A stretch of DNA of 64,000 nucleotides. It comes from Rotaria sp. Silwood1 (taxonomy: Eukaryota; Rotifera; Eurotatoria; Philodinida; Philodinidae). Location of the stretch: NCBI GenBank assembly GCA_905250075.1, contig CAJNOP010000709.1, forward strand, positions 1 through 64,000, in the 5' to 3' direction. This document shows, one piece after another, positions 1-10,400 of this stretch. The position numbers and the translations under genes are program-made. Under the pieces are notes generated by a model. The model did no database searches. It worked only from the letters and a program-made list of their open reading frames with translations, and was not told the DNA's origin. Each line of letters starts with the position of its first letter. Within the stretch, counting starts at the first letter, position 1.

Positions 1-215
1 TACCCACTCGCTTCACCCCTACATGACCACTTTGTTGTATAGTTCTTCTAACAATGATCCCTTTGTTTCTTTTTTTATCTGTTCTATTAGGAAATTGAAT
101 GACCAATTAGATAACAAAAAAAAGAGGGTGCTAGATACCACACTCTTATATCATATACAAACACAGAAAGAAAAAAAAATTCTTCACACTCTAAATTTCA
201 TTACACCATAACACA
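1..215. other. Non-repetitive 5' flank of the LRR array with a truncated exon end
   Basis: Most of this stretch shows no match to the downstream 141-bp unit. Homology begins only around position 198, where a short piece resembles the last 17-18 nt of an LRR exon, directly before the first intron copy at 216. Reading back in the array frame meets TAA at 192-194, so a complete upstream 84-nt exon is absent. The true 5' part of the gene lies elsewhere, is spliced from an unrecognised exon, or has been lost. Confidence 0.5.
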
Positions 216-2245
216 GTGACCGTCATTCTCTCTTCATCTCTCTCATATACCCACATGCACTTTTTCACACAGACGCTCACCACACTACATTTCCAATACA
301 ATCAAATTCGAGACAAAGGAGCACAACATCTGGCTAACGCATTACAAAATAACATGGTGCCCCTCATTCTCTCTTCATCTCTCTCTTATACCCATATGCA
401 CTTTTTCATACAGACACTCACCACACTAAATCTCTCCTCGAATCAAATCGGAACTCTCGAAGCACATCATCTGGCTAATGCATTACAACAAAACACGGTG
501 TCCCTTCTTCTCTCTGTATCTCTCTCATATATCCCTATGTACTTTTTCACGCAGACACTCACCACACTAGATCTCTATGACAATAATATCGGAGCTCTTG
601 GAGCAGAACATCTGGCTAATGCATTACGCCATAACACCGTGACCCTCATTCTTTCTTCATCTCTCTCATATACCCATATGGACTTTTTCACATAGATACT
701 CACCACACTACTTCTCTCCTCGAATCACATCGGAACTCTCGGAGCACAACATTTGGCTGATGCATTACGCCATAACACCGTGACCCTCATTCTCTCTTCA
801 TCTCTCTCCTATACCCATCTGCAATTTTTCACACAGACACTCATCACATTACATCTCCAATGCAATCAAATTGGAGACAAAGGAGCAGAACATCTGGCTG
901 ACGCATTACAAAATAACCTGGTGACCCTCATTCTCTCTTCATCTCTCTCCTATACACATCTGCAATTTTTCACACAGACACTCACCACACTAAATCTCTC
1001 CTCGAATCAAATCGGAGCTTTCGGAGCACAACATCTGGCTGGTGCATTACGCCATAACATGGTGACCCTCCTTCTCTCTTCATCTTTGTCATATACCCCT
1101 ATGTACTTATTCACACAGACACTCACCACACTAGATGTTCGATACAATAAAATCGGAGCTCTCGGAGCACAACATCTGGCTGACGCGTTACAAAATAACA
1201 TGGTGACCATCATTCTCTCTCCATCTCTCTCACATACCCATCTGCACTTTTTCACACAGACAGTCACCACACTACATCTCTCCTCAAATCAAATCGGAGC
1301 TCGCGGAGCGCAACATCTGGCTGATGCATTACGCCATAACATGGTGACCCTGCTTCTCTCTTCATCTCTCTCCTATACCCATCTGCACTTTTTCACACAG
1401 ACACTCGTCACACTACATCTCCAATACAATCAAATTGGAGATAAAGGAGCACAACATCTGGCTGACGCGTTACAAAATAACATGGTGACCATCATTCTCT
1501 CTTCATCTCTCTCATATATCCATCTGCACTTTTTCACACAGACACTCACCACACTAAATCTCTCCTCGAATCAAATCGGAGCTTTCGGAGCACAACACCT
1601 GGCTGATGCATTACGCCATAACACGGTGACCCTCATTTCCTCTTCATCTCTCTCATATACCCATCTGCACTTTTCACACAGACACTCACCACACTAAATC
1701 TCTCCTCGAATCAAATCAGAACTCTCGGAGCGCAACATCTAGCTGATGCATTACGCGATAACATGGTGATCCTTCTTCTCTCTTCATCTCTCTCATATGC
1801 CCAACTGCACTTTTTCACACAGACACTCACCACACTACATCTTTCTGTTAATCAAATCGGAGACAAAGAAGCACAACATTTGGCTGATGCATTACGCCAT
1901 AACACCGTGACCCTCATTCTCTCTTCATCTCTCTCATATACCCATCTGCACTTTTTCACACAGACACTCACCGCACTCAATCTCTACTGCAATCAAATCG
2001 GAACTCTCGGAGCACAACATCTGGCTGATGCGTTACAGCATAACACGGTGACCCTCAATCTCTCTTTATCTTTCTGATGTACCCATATGTACTTTTTCAC
2101 ATAGACACTCACCACACTAGATCTCTCATCGAATCAAATCGGAGACAAAGGAGCACATCATCTGGCTGATGCATTATGGCATAACACGGTGACCCTTATT
2201 CTCTCTTCATCTCTCTCATATACCTATCTGCACTTTTTCGCACAG
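216..2245 (+). repeat. Tandem array of a 141-bp exon-plus-intron unit
   Basis: About 14.4 copies of a unit made of a 57-nt intron and an 84-nt exon. Introns occupy 216-272, 357-413, 498-554, 639-695, 780-836, 921-977, 1062-1118, 1203-1259, 1344-1400, 1485-1541, 1626-1681, 1766-1822, 1907-1963, 2048-2104 and 2189-2245. Introns are about as similar to each other as exons are, so the unit duplicated, or is homogenised, as a whole. Confidence 0.9.
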
Positions 2246-2344
2246 ACACTCACCACATTACATCTCGGGGTGAAGCAAATCGGAGAGAAGCTTGAATCTC
2301 GGTTGGACGAATTGATAAGACGGAATAATCAAGAAAAAAAATAG
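273..2344 (+). CDS. NLRC3-like leucine-rich-repeat (RNase-inhibitor type) protein, 15 exons, 5' partial
   Basis: Fourteen exons of exactly 84 nt start at 273 and then every 141 nt (414, 555, 696, 837, 978, 1119, 1260, 1401, 1542, 1682, 1823, 1964, 2105). A last exon, 2246-2344, ends in TAG. Each 84-nt exon is one 28-residue repeat of the form TLTTLxLxxNQIGxxGAxHL followed by AxALxxNx, the classic ribonuclease-inhibitor/NLR leucine-rich repeat. The last exon begins as a repeat and finishes in a charged 32-residue cap. Introns are 57 nt (one is 56), start GTG, end in a pyrimidine stretch and AG, and all lie in phase 0. Stops at 693-695 and 2102-2104, an out-of-phase TGA at 2075-2077 and a 1-nt deletion near 1671 all fall inside introns. 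Proteins of this type are scaffolding or recognition solenoids. No NACHT or other effector domain is visible; the start is missing. A polyadenylation signal AATAAA lies at about 2424-2434. Confidence 0.82.
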
Positions 2345-2499
2345 CGAACATTGGTTTTGAAGATGGCTTTTAATGAAGAATTAAAGTCTTGAATTGAATT
2401 TTTGATGTGCTTTTTTTTATTTGAAAATGACAATAAAGTGCTTGAATTTTCTATTTGAGATATTGCATTTTTTCAAGATTGGAAGGTAAAAGACAGAAT

Positions 2500-2641
2500 T
2501 GTGTGGGTGAGGGTATGGGTGTTGGTGTGGATGTAGGTGTGGGTGTGAGTGTAGATGTGAGTGTGGTTTCTCTGTAGAAATGACCACACCTACACCCTCA
2601 CACCCACACCAACACCCAGACTTACACCCACAGCCACACCC
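2500..2641. repeat. Telomere-like inverted tract: G-rich arm then C-rich arm
   Basis: A degenerate GTGTGGG-type run (about 2500-2568) is followed after roughly 14 nt by a CACACCC-type run (about 2583-2641). The unit resembles the bdelloid telomere hexamer TGTGGG. The orientation, G strand running inward to C strand, is that of two telomeres joined head to head, and the tract can fold as a hairpin. It lies 155 nt after the LRR stop codon. Reading frames here rich in His-Pro-Thr are repeat artefacts. Confidence 0.75.
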
Positions 2642-2643
2642 CA

Positions 2644-2751
2644 CTAGAAATGTCGAAAGGAAAAATAGCGAAAATAGAGGCGCCACTTACCGCATCACTC
2701 ACATGTTTGCTGGAGTCTCTATTTTCGACAGTTTTCCTTTCAACATTTCTA
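2644..2751. repeat. 39-nt inverted repeat (hairpin) beside the C-rich tract
   Basis: The arm at about 2644-2683 pairs with about 2712-2751 with few mismatches, around a loop of roughly 28 nt. It directly continues the telomere-like inverted tract, making a composite cruciform. No coding role is supported. Confidence 0.7.
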
Positions 2752-3578
2752 CGGCACACCAGAATTATTACTACCAGAAGTTCATGTCGCGACAATCTTT
2801 AGAAGAACAATGGTAAGAATTCACTGTGAGAAGCATATCTATGCAGGCCATGGGAAACAATCATTTTCGTCAGATTTGATATGAGTGGTAATAGATGTGA
2901 TATAGTAAGAGATCTTTGAATTGAATTGATAGACTGATATTGTATACTTATCTGTCCGGTATTTGAAAATTGACAAGGATGAATGAAGGTGTTATTATTT
3001 GATTTCCACTTTTGAGTCTCGCAAAATGCTAGAAACCAATTTCGGTGAAAACTTGGTTTGTATAACTCGACTCAATTCTCAAGTCTACAGTAAAGAAAAT
3101 ACGCCTAGAAATAGATTGTATAAATGTAATCAGTAATCAATAAACTGATCGCCGATGTGTTTAGCTAATGAATAATAAATGCAAATCGAACTCAAGGCTG
3201 GTTTTAACCTTTGAAAATTCCTTCTTTCTCTTCTTAAAATTGTAAATCTTAATATTTTTTTCTTCTTGATTTCTGGCGCCAACTGTCGCTCACGTGCATA
3301 TGTGAGTTACTTTTTGTTTTCTATCGAAGCAATAGCCTTTTTTTAATGTGTTTATTTTTCTGTAACATATGCACGATAACGCCCGATTCTCTATCGTTGA
3401 AAGGCATACACAGAACGAGCAAATCGTAGTTGTTACTGTTGTTGTTTATTCGTTTATGTGTGTAATAACAACAACATAACTATCATCCCTCAACAAAGTC
3501 ATTAGTAGTATACAAAATCAGTTTGTAATTATTCATTTGAATAAGATTAAAAACTATTATTATATATCGTAGATTGTC
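2752..3578. other. Intergenic, nothing recognised
   Basis: AT-rich sequence between the hairpin and the next gene. I see no exon, RNA gene or transposon end in it; it presumably includes the promoter of the gene at 3579. Confidence 0.5.
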
Positions 3579-4307
3579 ATGTCAAATCAATCAAAAATAA
3601 CAAAATGTTTATTTGATCGTTCAAACAAGGATTCGAGTCCTCTTTCTCGTTTTGTCTTCTCATTTCTGCGTGCTGTTGATCCATATCTGCAATATCTCTT
3701 ACTTTTTCAGGGATATGGTCATCAAATTCTCTCCAAAGCTAATATTGTCACCACTTCAGCTGGACCTAAAGGGATAGTTCTAGTCATTATGGCAGCCGGC
3801 TGTGCCATAAAACAGATTATTAACATGGCCTACATTTTGGAAGCAAAAATATCTTTTTCTGGTGTGATAGCCATATGTATCTATAATACAATACTCAATT
3901 CTCTTGCTTCATTATCATCTTTAATTTATAGTCCATCGAATGAATTAGGCAGTTTACAATATGTTGGCATTTCTATGTTTACTGTAGGTATTTTTACTGA
4001 ACTGATTTCCGAACTTCAACGTAAACAATTCAAAGATAAGCCAGAAAATCAGGGCAAACTCTATACTGGTGGTTTATTTTCTCTCGCACGTCATATTAAT
4101 TACGGTGGCTACACACTATGGCGCACTGGACTGGCTCTAACAAGTGGAAATTACTGGTTAGCAGCCTTACAATTCACATGGCATATGTGGGATTTTACGA
4201 AAAGAGGTGTGCCCGAATTAGGAGATTATTGTAGCAAGAGATATGGCGAAGATTGGAAGAAGTACTCACGTAATGTTCCAAATATCTTGTTTCCTTATGT
4301 TTGGTAA
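3579..4307 (+). CDS. DUF1295/ICMT-like integral membrane protein, fungal-type, intronless
   Basis: The reading frame encodes 242 residues in one exon. The N-terminal half holds several hydrophobic stretches (about residues 35-45, 64-88, 93-117, 127-142). The C-terminal half carries the family signature LFSLARHINYGGYTLWRTG (about 166-184), followed by an aromatic-rich helix and ending in RYGEDWKKY and NVPNILFPYVW. This matches the C-terminal fold shared by DUF1295 proteins, steroid 5-alpha-reductases and isoprenylcysteine methyltransferases. The usual RHPNY form is RHINY here, which I recall as typical of fungal DUF1295 proteins. The substrate is unknown. The ATG at 3579 is the first in frame, after an AT-rich leader. 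It could be an acquired fungal gene; that is inference. A possible polyadenylation signal lies near 4399. Confidence 0.78.
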   Translation: MSNQSKITKCLFDRSNKDSSPLSRFVFSFLRAVDPYLQYLLLFQGYGHQILSKANIVTTSAGPKGIVLVIMAAGCAIKQIINMAYILEAKISFSGVIAICIYNTILNSLASLSSLIYSPSNELGSLQYVGISMFTVGIFTELISELQRKQFKDKPENQGKLYTGGLFSLARHINYGGYTLWRTGLALTSGNYWLAALQFTWHMWDFTKRGVPELGDYCSKRYGEDWKKYSRNVPNILFPYVW

Positions 4308-5311
4308 CACATTTAGCTTATACGTTTATTATAGTTTTTTTCTCGCGCTTAAATGTTTTCTGTTTGTATCGATCCGACGTCCTTCTAATAGAGTTGAATA
4401 ATAAACTGTAGAAAAATATAGCATATTGCATTAAACTATAAATAAATATATGAGAAATACATAATTTCTTGTAAAAGATTTGCATATAATGATTTTCAAT
4501 ATCCATAGAGCTTGAAGAAATTTATCGTAAGTCATGTCAAGAACTGTAGTAATGATCACAATTAAGACAACTATTCTTTTCATTTGCATAATAACTTGAT
4601 CTTCGTTGTATTATTCAAGAAATATTTTCAGCTTGCTTCAATTTTAAATTGATTAATCCGTAGTCATTAGATGTCAGTCAATCATATTCTAATAGTGAGA
4701 GAAATAATTTTAGTTTCGACATGAAAAAAGTCGAGTGAAGTAAATCTCAGCTCATGGAAGCCTTCCTCGCAGAACTTGCCGAACTCTATCGATGTCACAC
4801 TACAATTGTTGAATTTGAACGTGCGTACACTTAGAAAACTGCTAATCAATCAGGGTTGGGTGTGGATGTTTCTTGTCTGAGCACCCACACCTACATTACC
4901 CACACCCATAATTCTCAAGACTAAACATATTTTGATTTTCAATTAGAAACGCTAGGAATTGGTCGAAATTTGTTTATTCTACATAAAATAACACATTTTC
5001 AGTATTGCACAGCTGCAAAAATTCCGATAATTAATTATATCAGCTGTAGTCAGTTTGGAATGCTTTTTCTGAATCTATTGATAGGTTTCATCCAAAGGAA
5101 GTCATAAACATCAAAATTAATGGGAATTAATTAGGATGGCCGAAGAGTTCAAAAATTCTAATACTCAACTAATTCCATAACCTTTATTTTGTATTTCATG
5201 AATTCCAACTACAGTTTCGGACTGAGGAAAAAAAGAATGATCATAACTGACACAAACAATTCAATGTCAGTTAGGCTCTCAATCGAGAAAAAAGCTTTTT
5301 AGCGCAGCTTC
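4308..5311. other. Intergenic with a 26-codon open frame
   Basis: Apart from the short telomere-like tract at 4851-4908, the only notable item is an open frame at 4754-4834 (begins MEAFLAELAELYRCH). Its base composition looks less AT-rich than its surroundings, so it may be an exon fragment. It matches no family I recognise. Confidence 0.35.
4851..4908. repeat. Short telomere-like inverted tract
   Basis: A G-rich arm (GGGTTGGGTGTGG, about 4853-4865) is followed by a C-rich arm (CACCCACACC and CCCACACCC, about 4882-4908). It has the same orientation as the tract at 2500. Confidence 0.6.
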
Positions 5312-5319
5312 CATGGAGC

Positions 5320-6128
5320 CAGGGTTGCCAGATCATCCGAATTTTTCGGAAATTTCCGAATTCTGAAGTTTTTTCCGACTGCTTTCCGACCGTCCGAATT
5401 TATCCGAATTTTTGAGAATTTTCCGAAATTTTCCGAATCGTATTATTTTTAAAAATTTTCTTGTTATTATATTTTCTGTTGAAAATTTCGAAAGATTTCA
5501 TATAGTGGCATGTTTATTTTCTGGTGATCATTCTACAATTTATGTTATTCCGATGAATAAGAAGAGAATGGAGAGAAAATACAATACCTTATCATATGAA
5601 TCAATAGTATCCCTTAAAAAAACTTAATCTGAACGTAAAATCACTTCCAGAATCAGTTTTTATCGGGCTAAAACGTGATGAAGTCGTCATCGCTGCGGCT
5701 TCAGATCGTGCATAACCTAGTCTGAAGCTACGGAGCTCTGGAGAAACACTCTTGAGATATCAGAATTTTATTATTATCATATCAACTGAAGAGTGATAAA
5801 ATGTGGTAAAATTATAGAGCATGATATGGGCTACCACTATCTATAGAAAAAAAATTTCTTCGAGCCGTTCTTAAGTAAAAGTGTCAGCGTCACTACTTTT
5901 GGTATGCCCTAAGTAATTCTAATTATGATGAGGTATTATATAATATACCTGCAGAGAAAATAATCAGGTTTAGAAAGCCTTTTTACCTGAAAAACTCAAA
6001 TATAAATGTCAAAAAGCTTGAAAATCACTTTCCGAATTTTTTTCCGAATTGGACAGGTGATTTTTTCGGAATTTTCCGAATTCGAGCTAAAGAATTCCGA
6101 TTTCTAAGATTTTGATCTGGCAACCCTG
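5320..6128 (+). mobile_element. Non-autonomous hAT-like DNA transposon, copy 1
   Basis: The element begins CAGGGTTGCCAGATC and ends with the inverse ATCTGGCAACCCTG. It is flanked on both sides by the 8-bp direct repeat CATGGAGC (5312-5319 and 6129-6136), as expected for hAT insertions. Subterminal regions carry many copies of TCCGAATTTT-type motifs in both arms, typical of transposase-binding sites. No transposase domain is recognisable inside; the 71-codon frame at 5412-5627 is not convincing. It is 809 bp long and belongs to the same family as the element at 60526-61365, in the opposite orientation. Confidence 0.88.
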
Positions 6129-6136
6129 CATGGAGC

Positions 6137-6832
6137 TGAAATGTGAAACTCACTTATATCCGTTAGCTACATTAAACCAATATAAAATATGTAAAGTGAA
6201 AAATATCTCGTATTTCTTTAGCATCGTTGCCATTCTCTTATTATTTGTCATTTTCGTATTTTATTTTTCCCAATTTAACATTATTATTTTTTTGATCATT
6301 CATTTAACTGGCAAAAAACACTGTTGTAAATCTTTATTATATTTACAGAACCTATAGAACTATTACCGATCTTGATCGACTCACAAACATGAATATTATT
6401 ATTTTTCAAAGTTATATCTTGATCGAATCACACTTTTTATGTTGACCCTATGACAACCGTGGCAGATATAGATGACTTCTCTTCATCGTTGACATCTTAA
6501 ATATAAATTTTTATCTGAACAAAAATAAAATCATATGTAATCTTAGTCTTGTATTATCATGTACATTCCATATGAATAGAAGTTCAAATTGATAAAGAAA
6601 GCGATTAAACTTTTTAGTGCGGACAGTGAAAAGTTGAGTGATGATTTCCGCTAAACCTGTTAACAGATATAGGTGTGGTAGTGATTGTAAAAAAACAAAC
6701 GAAAATAGAAAACTTAAGACATAAGAAAAGTAGTTCAATTACGGCTTTTTCTCCAATGTAAACTATCTGTTTTTTTACCGTTGTCATCTGATGTACAGAA
6801 GAATTTTGTGATGAAAATGGATATTATATATG
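6137..6832. other. Intergenic, nothing recognised
   Basis: AT-rich sequence between the hAT-like element and the large telomere-like array. Short open frames here show no family features. Missing upstream exons of the F-box-like gene at 7142 would be expected around here but are not visible. Confidence 0.4.
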
Positions 6833-7112
6833 AGTGTGTGGAGGTGTGGGTTTGGGTGGGGTGTGGGGTGTGGGGTGTGGGTGTGGGTTCGGATGGGATG
6901 TGGGTGGGATGTGGACGTGGTGGGTCTGGAACTGGGTCTGGATCTTCTTTTCTTTCCTACCTATATCCAAACCCACACCCACACCCAACCCACACCCACA
7001 TCCACACCCACACCCACACCCCACACCCACACCTACACACCCACACCCACACCCACACCCACCCACACCCCACACCCACACCCACCCACACCCACCCACA
7101 CCCCACACCCAC
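6833..7112. repeat. Largest telomere-like inverted array
   Basis: A G-rich arm (about 6833-6950, GTGTGGG/GGGTGTG units) is followed by a spacer near 6930-6968 and a longer, cleaner C-rich arm of CCCACA-type units (about 6969-7112). This has head-to-head telomere-fusion polarity. The reading frames through it on both strands encode Val/Trp/Gly/Cys or His/Pro/Thr repeats and are artefacts. The C-rich arm ends about 30 nt before a splice acceptor at 7140-7141. Confidence 0.85.
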
Positions 7113-7141
7113 ACCCGCAAACAACTTGTACCTTTTCTTAG

Positions 7142-8632
7142 CACATATATGCCTCATTTACAAACATTACGTCTTTGGCAACCAGATGATTTTCCTTGGA
7201 CATCTAGTAAGTTTGTTTTTTTTAAATAAACAAAACTAATCAAAATAAAATCTCTTATTAATTTATGATAAATATCATTCTATTTTGTGTTTTCTTAATT
7301 TTGAATTTTATTTATGCTTTTAATGAAATAGATATTCTTATAATGATGCATAGTTCAAGTTGAATAAAAAAAGTACTCGTTGGTTTTTCTCTATGTAAAT
7401 TCAATTCATATATTGTCTTGTTTGGGTAAACAAGATTTATAACTATAGAACATAGACTAGACATTTGAGAAGTAAAAATGTTGTTTTTGAATTTTGTTAA
7501 ACAACAAAACAATAACTTTAGCTTTTTAGCGGATTCAGTTTTTTTGGATAATTCAATTCGATGAAAGCTACGGCATCTTATTTGTTAGTATGAAGTAATT
7601 ATAGAAAAAAATAAACAATCATTTATTTAAAAATTTTTAAATGTATTGCATTGTGGAATTTCGATGGAGATATATTTCTCTGATTTGTTCGTATTCATAT
7701 CCTCGATATCGATTTTAAGTTTAGAAAGGAAGAAGATAGATAATCATGTGCTTATTCCTTTAATAATATTGGTAATTTTGTTTTTTAGTTTTATTCCAAT
7801 TTATTAATTAAATTTATAATATTTTCAAAATCTTCTGGTCAAAAACGAAGTGATTCGGGATTAGAAGATAATGAGAAGATGAAAGTCTCATTTACAATAT
7901 ATTCATTCGTCTATCGAGGTTGAGCAAATACGAAAATGACTCTAATTTACTCACTCTATACGAATCCCTAGAGAGTTTCGACTGATTGTTTAAATCTTCG
8001 CGAAGTATTCTAGATTCCTTGGAAGGCTTATTTGGACAGTTACTGGGCACTTTTAAGAGGTTTCTAACTTTTGGTTTCAATTTTATGAATTCTTCAGGGG
8101 TTTTATCAATCGACTTGTTACTAAAAAAATAGCTTGGCGATAAAAGTTGCTTGTTTACAATAAAACATGAAATGGTTATTTTTAAATAAAAAAAAAATAT
8201 TTTCTGCTCAAAAGAGAAACTATTTTCTATTTGAACTCTCGTGTACTTTACGAATTCATATTATTTTCATTGTCTTTTTCTTTATTTAAGTTCGACCAGA
8301 TTATAGAAGAGAATCCTATGCGACTAACATTCCACGATGGCTGAAATTTCTAATAACATCTAAATCAATTGGTATATATACGTACAAATATAAAGATTTT
8401 ATAAAAGAGAATAAATGAATAATATAATTCTATTTCTTTTAGCTCAACATGTGGTCATCTTTGAACAAGATATTTGTCAACTGATCAAAGAATTAAAAGA
8501 ATTTACTTTTCTCGATATTTATGGCAAACTTGATTACGAAAAAGTTGAACCTTATATCGTTTAATGGTTCAAATTTGCTTTCCTCATATTCAAATTGCTG
8601 TTGAAATATCAAGGTTTCGTTTCTGGCTTTAG
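7142..8632 (+). pseudogene. F-box-like/LRR family protein, C-terminal three exons only, frameshifted
   Basis: Three exons join with consistent phases. Exon 7142-7206 follows acceptor TTTTCTTAG, encodes MPHLQTLRLWQPDDFPWTS and ends at GTAAGT. Exon 8291-8371 contains YATNIPRWLKFLITSKSI. Exon 8443-8632 contains FEQDICQLIKELKEFTFLDI. This is the C-terminal region of a large bdelloid F-box-like family I recognise by its pattern. Near 8556 a 2-nt insertion (TATAT in place of TAT) gives a stop at 8562-8564. In the shifted frame the usual ending continues to a TAG at 8630-8632, so about 24 residues are lost. No F-box or upstream repeats are seen; the gene is cut by, or interrupted at, the telomere-like array lying just upstream. 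Probably non-functional. Confidence 0.6.
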
Positions 8633-10340
8633 TTTTTCTTGTTGTTTAATGCAACAGATTATGTATGAACAACAATTATTATAATAAACTATTTTTTTTC
8701 TTTTTCTGCTCATTCTTCTTTAATATTGTAAACTGTAACATACTTATATCCAATAATAAAATATTAACATTGCTCTTCGATCAATAGTTTGTTACCTATT
8801 TAAAAAAATTATTATTAATGAAATAAGAACGAAGTTAAGATTAATTTATTTTCTATTTATCTAGTAGCTTTCTCTATGTTAGTGTGTGATGTTAAGTGCC
8901 ACCATCTATCTAGGTAGATAGGAAAACAAAGAAATCATGTTTCTATGCATAAAAACTATACATTATAATGTATTAATATACGGCGGGTATGAAAGGTCTT
9001 GTACAGCTTTTTTTGTTTTAAGTCGTTTATTAAAACCACACAACATCAATTCGATTCGACGATAGGTCTGTATAGAAGAGATCATGTACTACACTTATAC
9101 CTGTTTAAAATTACAAACTCTTGAATATAAATATACTATACGAAAATAAAAGCTTTAATATAAACAGAAAGGATATGAAGAAAGATGATATGATATGACT
9201 GTTATAAATTTATGATGACTGACAGGAGTTAATTTCAAAAATTACTGGAACATCAGTATTCGAACAAATATGAGAAGGAATGAACACTTTATTTAATGAT
9301 GATCGAGAAAAAAAAACTATGATTTGAACAATTAAAACAACTTCTTCCAAAAAAAATGATTCAAGCATATTTAGATAATAGTAAATTGTCTACTACAGCA
9401 TAATCACATAGTGTAGATGATGTTTGTATATTTAATCGAGACTTCAATGAGATGTACAAAAATGAGTTATCCAAATTTTTAGATCTATCATAAGAAAGCT
9501 GACTTCTTATTTCGTCACTCATGACTGCTTTTTTAGTGGTAAAATGATGGAAAAAAGTTGAAGGACAACATTGTTCCTTATAATTCTGTTCGAAGACAAG
9601 AACCAAGAAAGTTCTAACGATTGATATAGTTAACGTAAGTAGAAACTATCTTCATTCAGTGTATATGCGAAGATTCGATATGTCCTGGTCTCTGTATCAT
9701 GAATAAAGTTTTATTTTTTTGTCAGCGAAAACATCTTAAGAGAGTGTCCATCAGACCATTAACCAAGCCGGTCGTCAGTAAATGTTTTTTTTCTTGATGT
9801 TTTCTAGCGCAAACGAAAGATCGTATAGAGAAACCTATAAATCCAAATATTACGTTTTTTTGGTATACTCATGGAATATGCCGAACACCACAATCATCGA
9901 TTTGTTGTGGTTAGACTATAAAAATTTGAAAAAATGACTTTTTTCACATCTTGATAGTATTTTCAGCTTTTCTCTGTCTCTGTTCAATGCTTTGACTCGG
10001 ACATTTGAGAGTATGTCAAATCTTCACTCTAATAAAATAGAAGTAGTTCAAGACACGACGATATTTCTATTGTATACCTATGGCATTATCGTATCATGAT
10101 CCAAAGTCAAAGTATTGCAAAACAAAAAAATAAAACAAAAGATTTGCACTTTAACTTCCTTAAGCATTCTTCAATGGCTAATCTATTTTGAAATTACTGG
10201 AATGCCAACCCATTAAACCGAGTTTTTCAGGCATTTTTATTGAATGAACAAAATCACACACAATCTATTTCATTCACATTGCAGTTTACAAATAAGAAAT
10301 AAAGCTTTAAAAAGAAATGAAGAAATATGTATTAATTTAA
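8633..10340. other. Intergenic, one unconvincing frame
   Basis: AT-rich. A possible polyadenylation signal for the preceding gene lies near 8684. The 81-codon minus-strand frame at 9361-9606 follows an acceptor-like TTAG at about 9614, but has no recognisable domain, so I do not call it a gene. Confidence 0.35.
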
Positions 10341-10400
10341 GGGTATGGGTTTCGATGCCAGGTAACCCTAAGCCCACACTCGCATCCATAAAATGCCCAG
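10341..10400. repeat. Weak telomere-like inverted tract
   Basis: GGGTATGGG (about 10341-10349) is followed by AACCCTAAGCCCACACTC and more C-rich sequence to about 10400. The polarity matches the other tracts. It lies 380 nt upstream of the ADP-ribosyltransferase gene. Confidence 0.45.

Noticed and set aside
753-1697. A single uninterrupted 314-codon protein of 47-residue repeats
   Set aside because: The 19-residue segment has intron borders and all frame lesions of the array fall in it; the remaining 28 residues are the standard LRR.
216-2245. Regularly spaced repeats resembling a CRISPR array
   Set aside because: The unit is 141 bp, both halves are conserved, and it encodes leucine-rich repeats in a eukaryotic gene.
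2417-2816. Overlapping frames with His-Pro repeats after the LRR gene
   Set aside because: They read through the telomere-like inverted tract and the adjoining hairpin.
5412-5627. A possible transposase frame inside the first hAT-like element
   Set aside because: It has none of the hAT motifs and includes the subterminal repeat motifs in its first codons.
6781-7239. Several open frames encoding His/Thr/Pro or Gly/Val/Trp/Cys repeats
   Set aside because: They are translations of the telomere-like tract on both strands.
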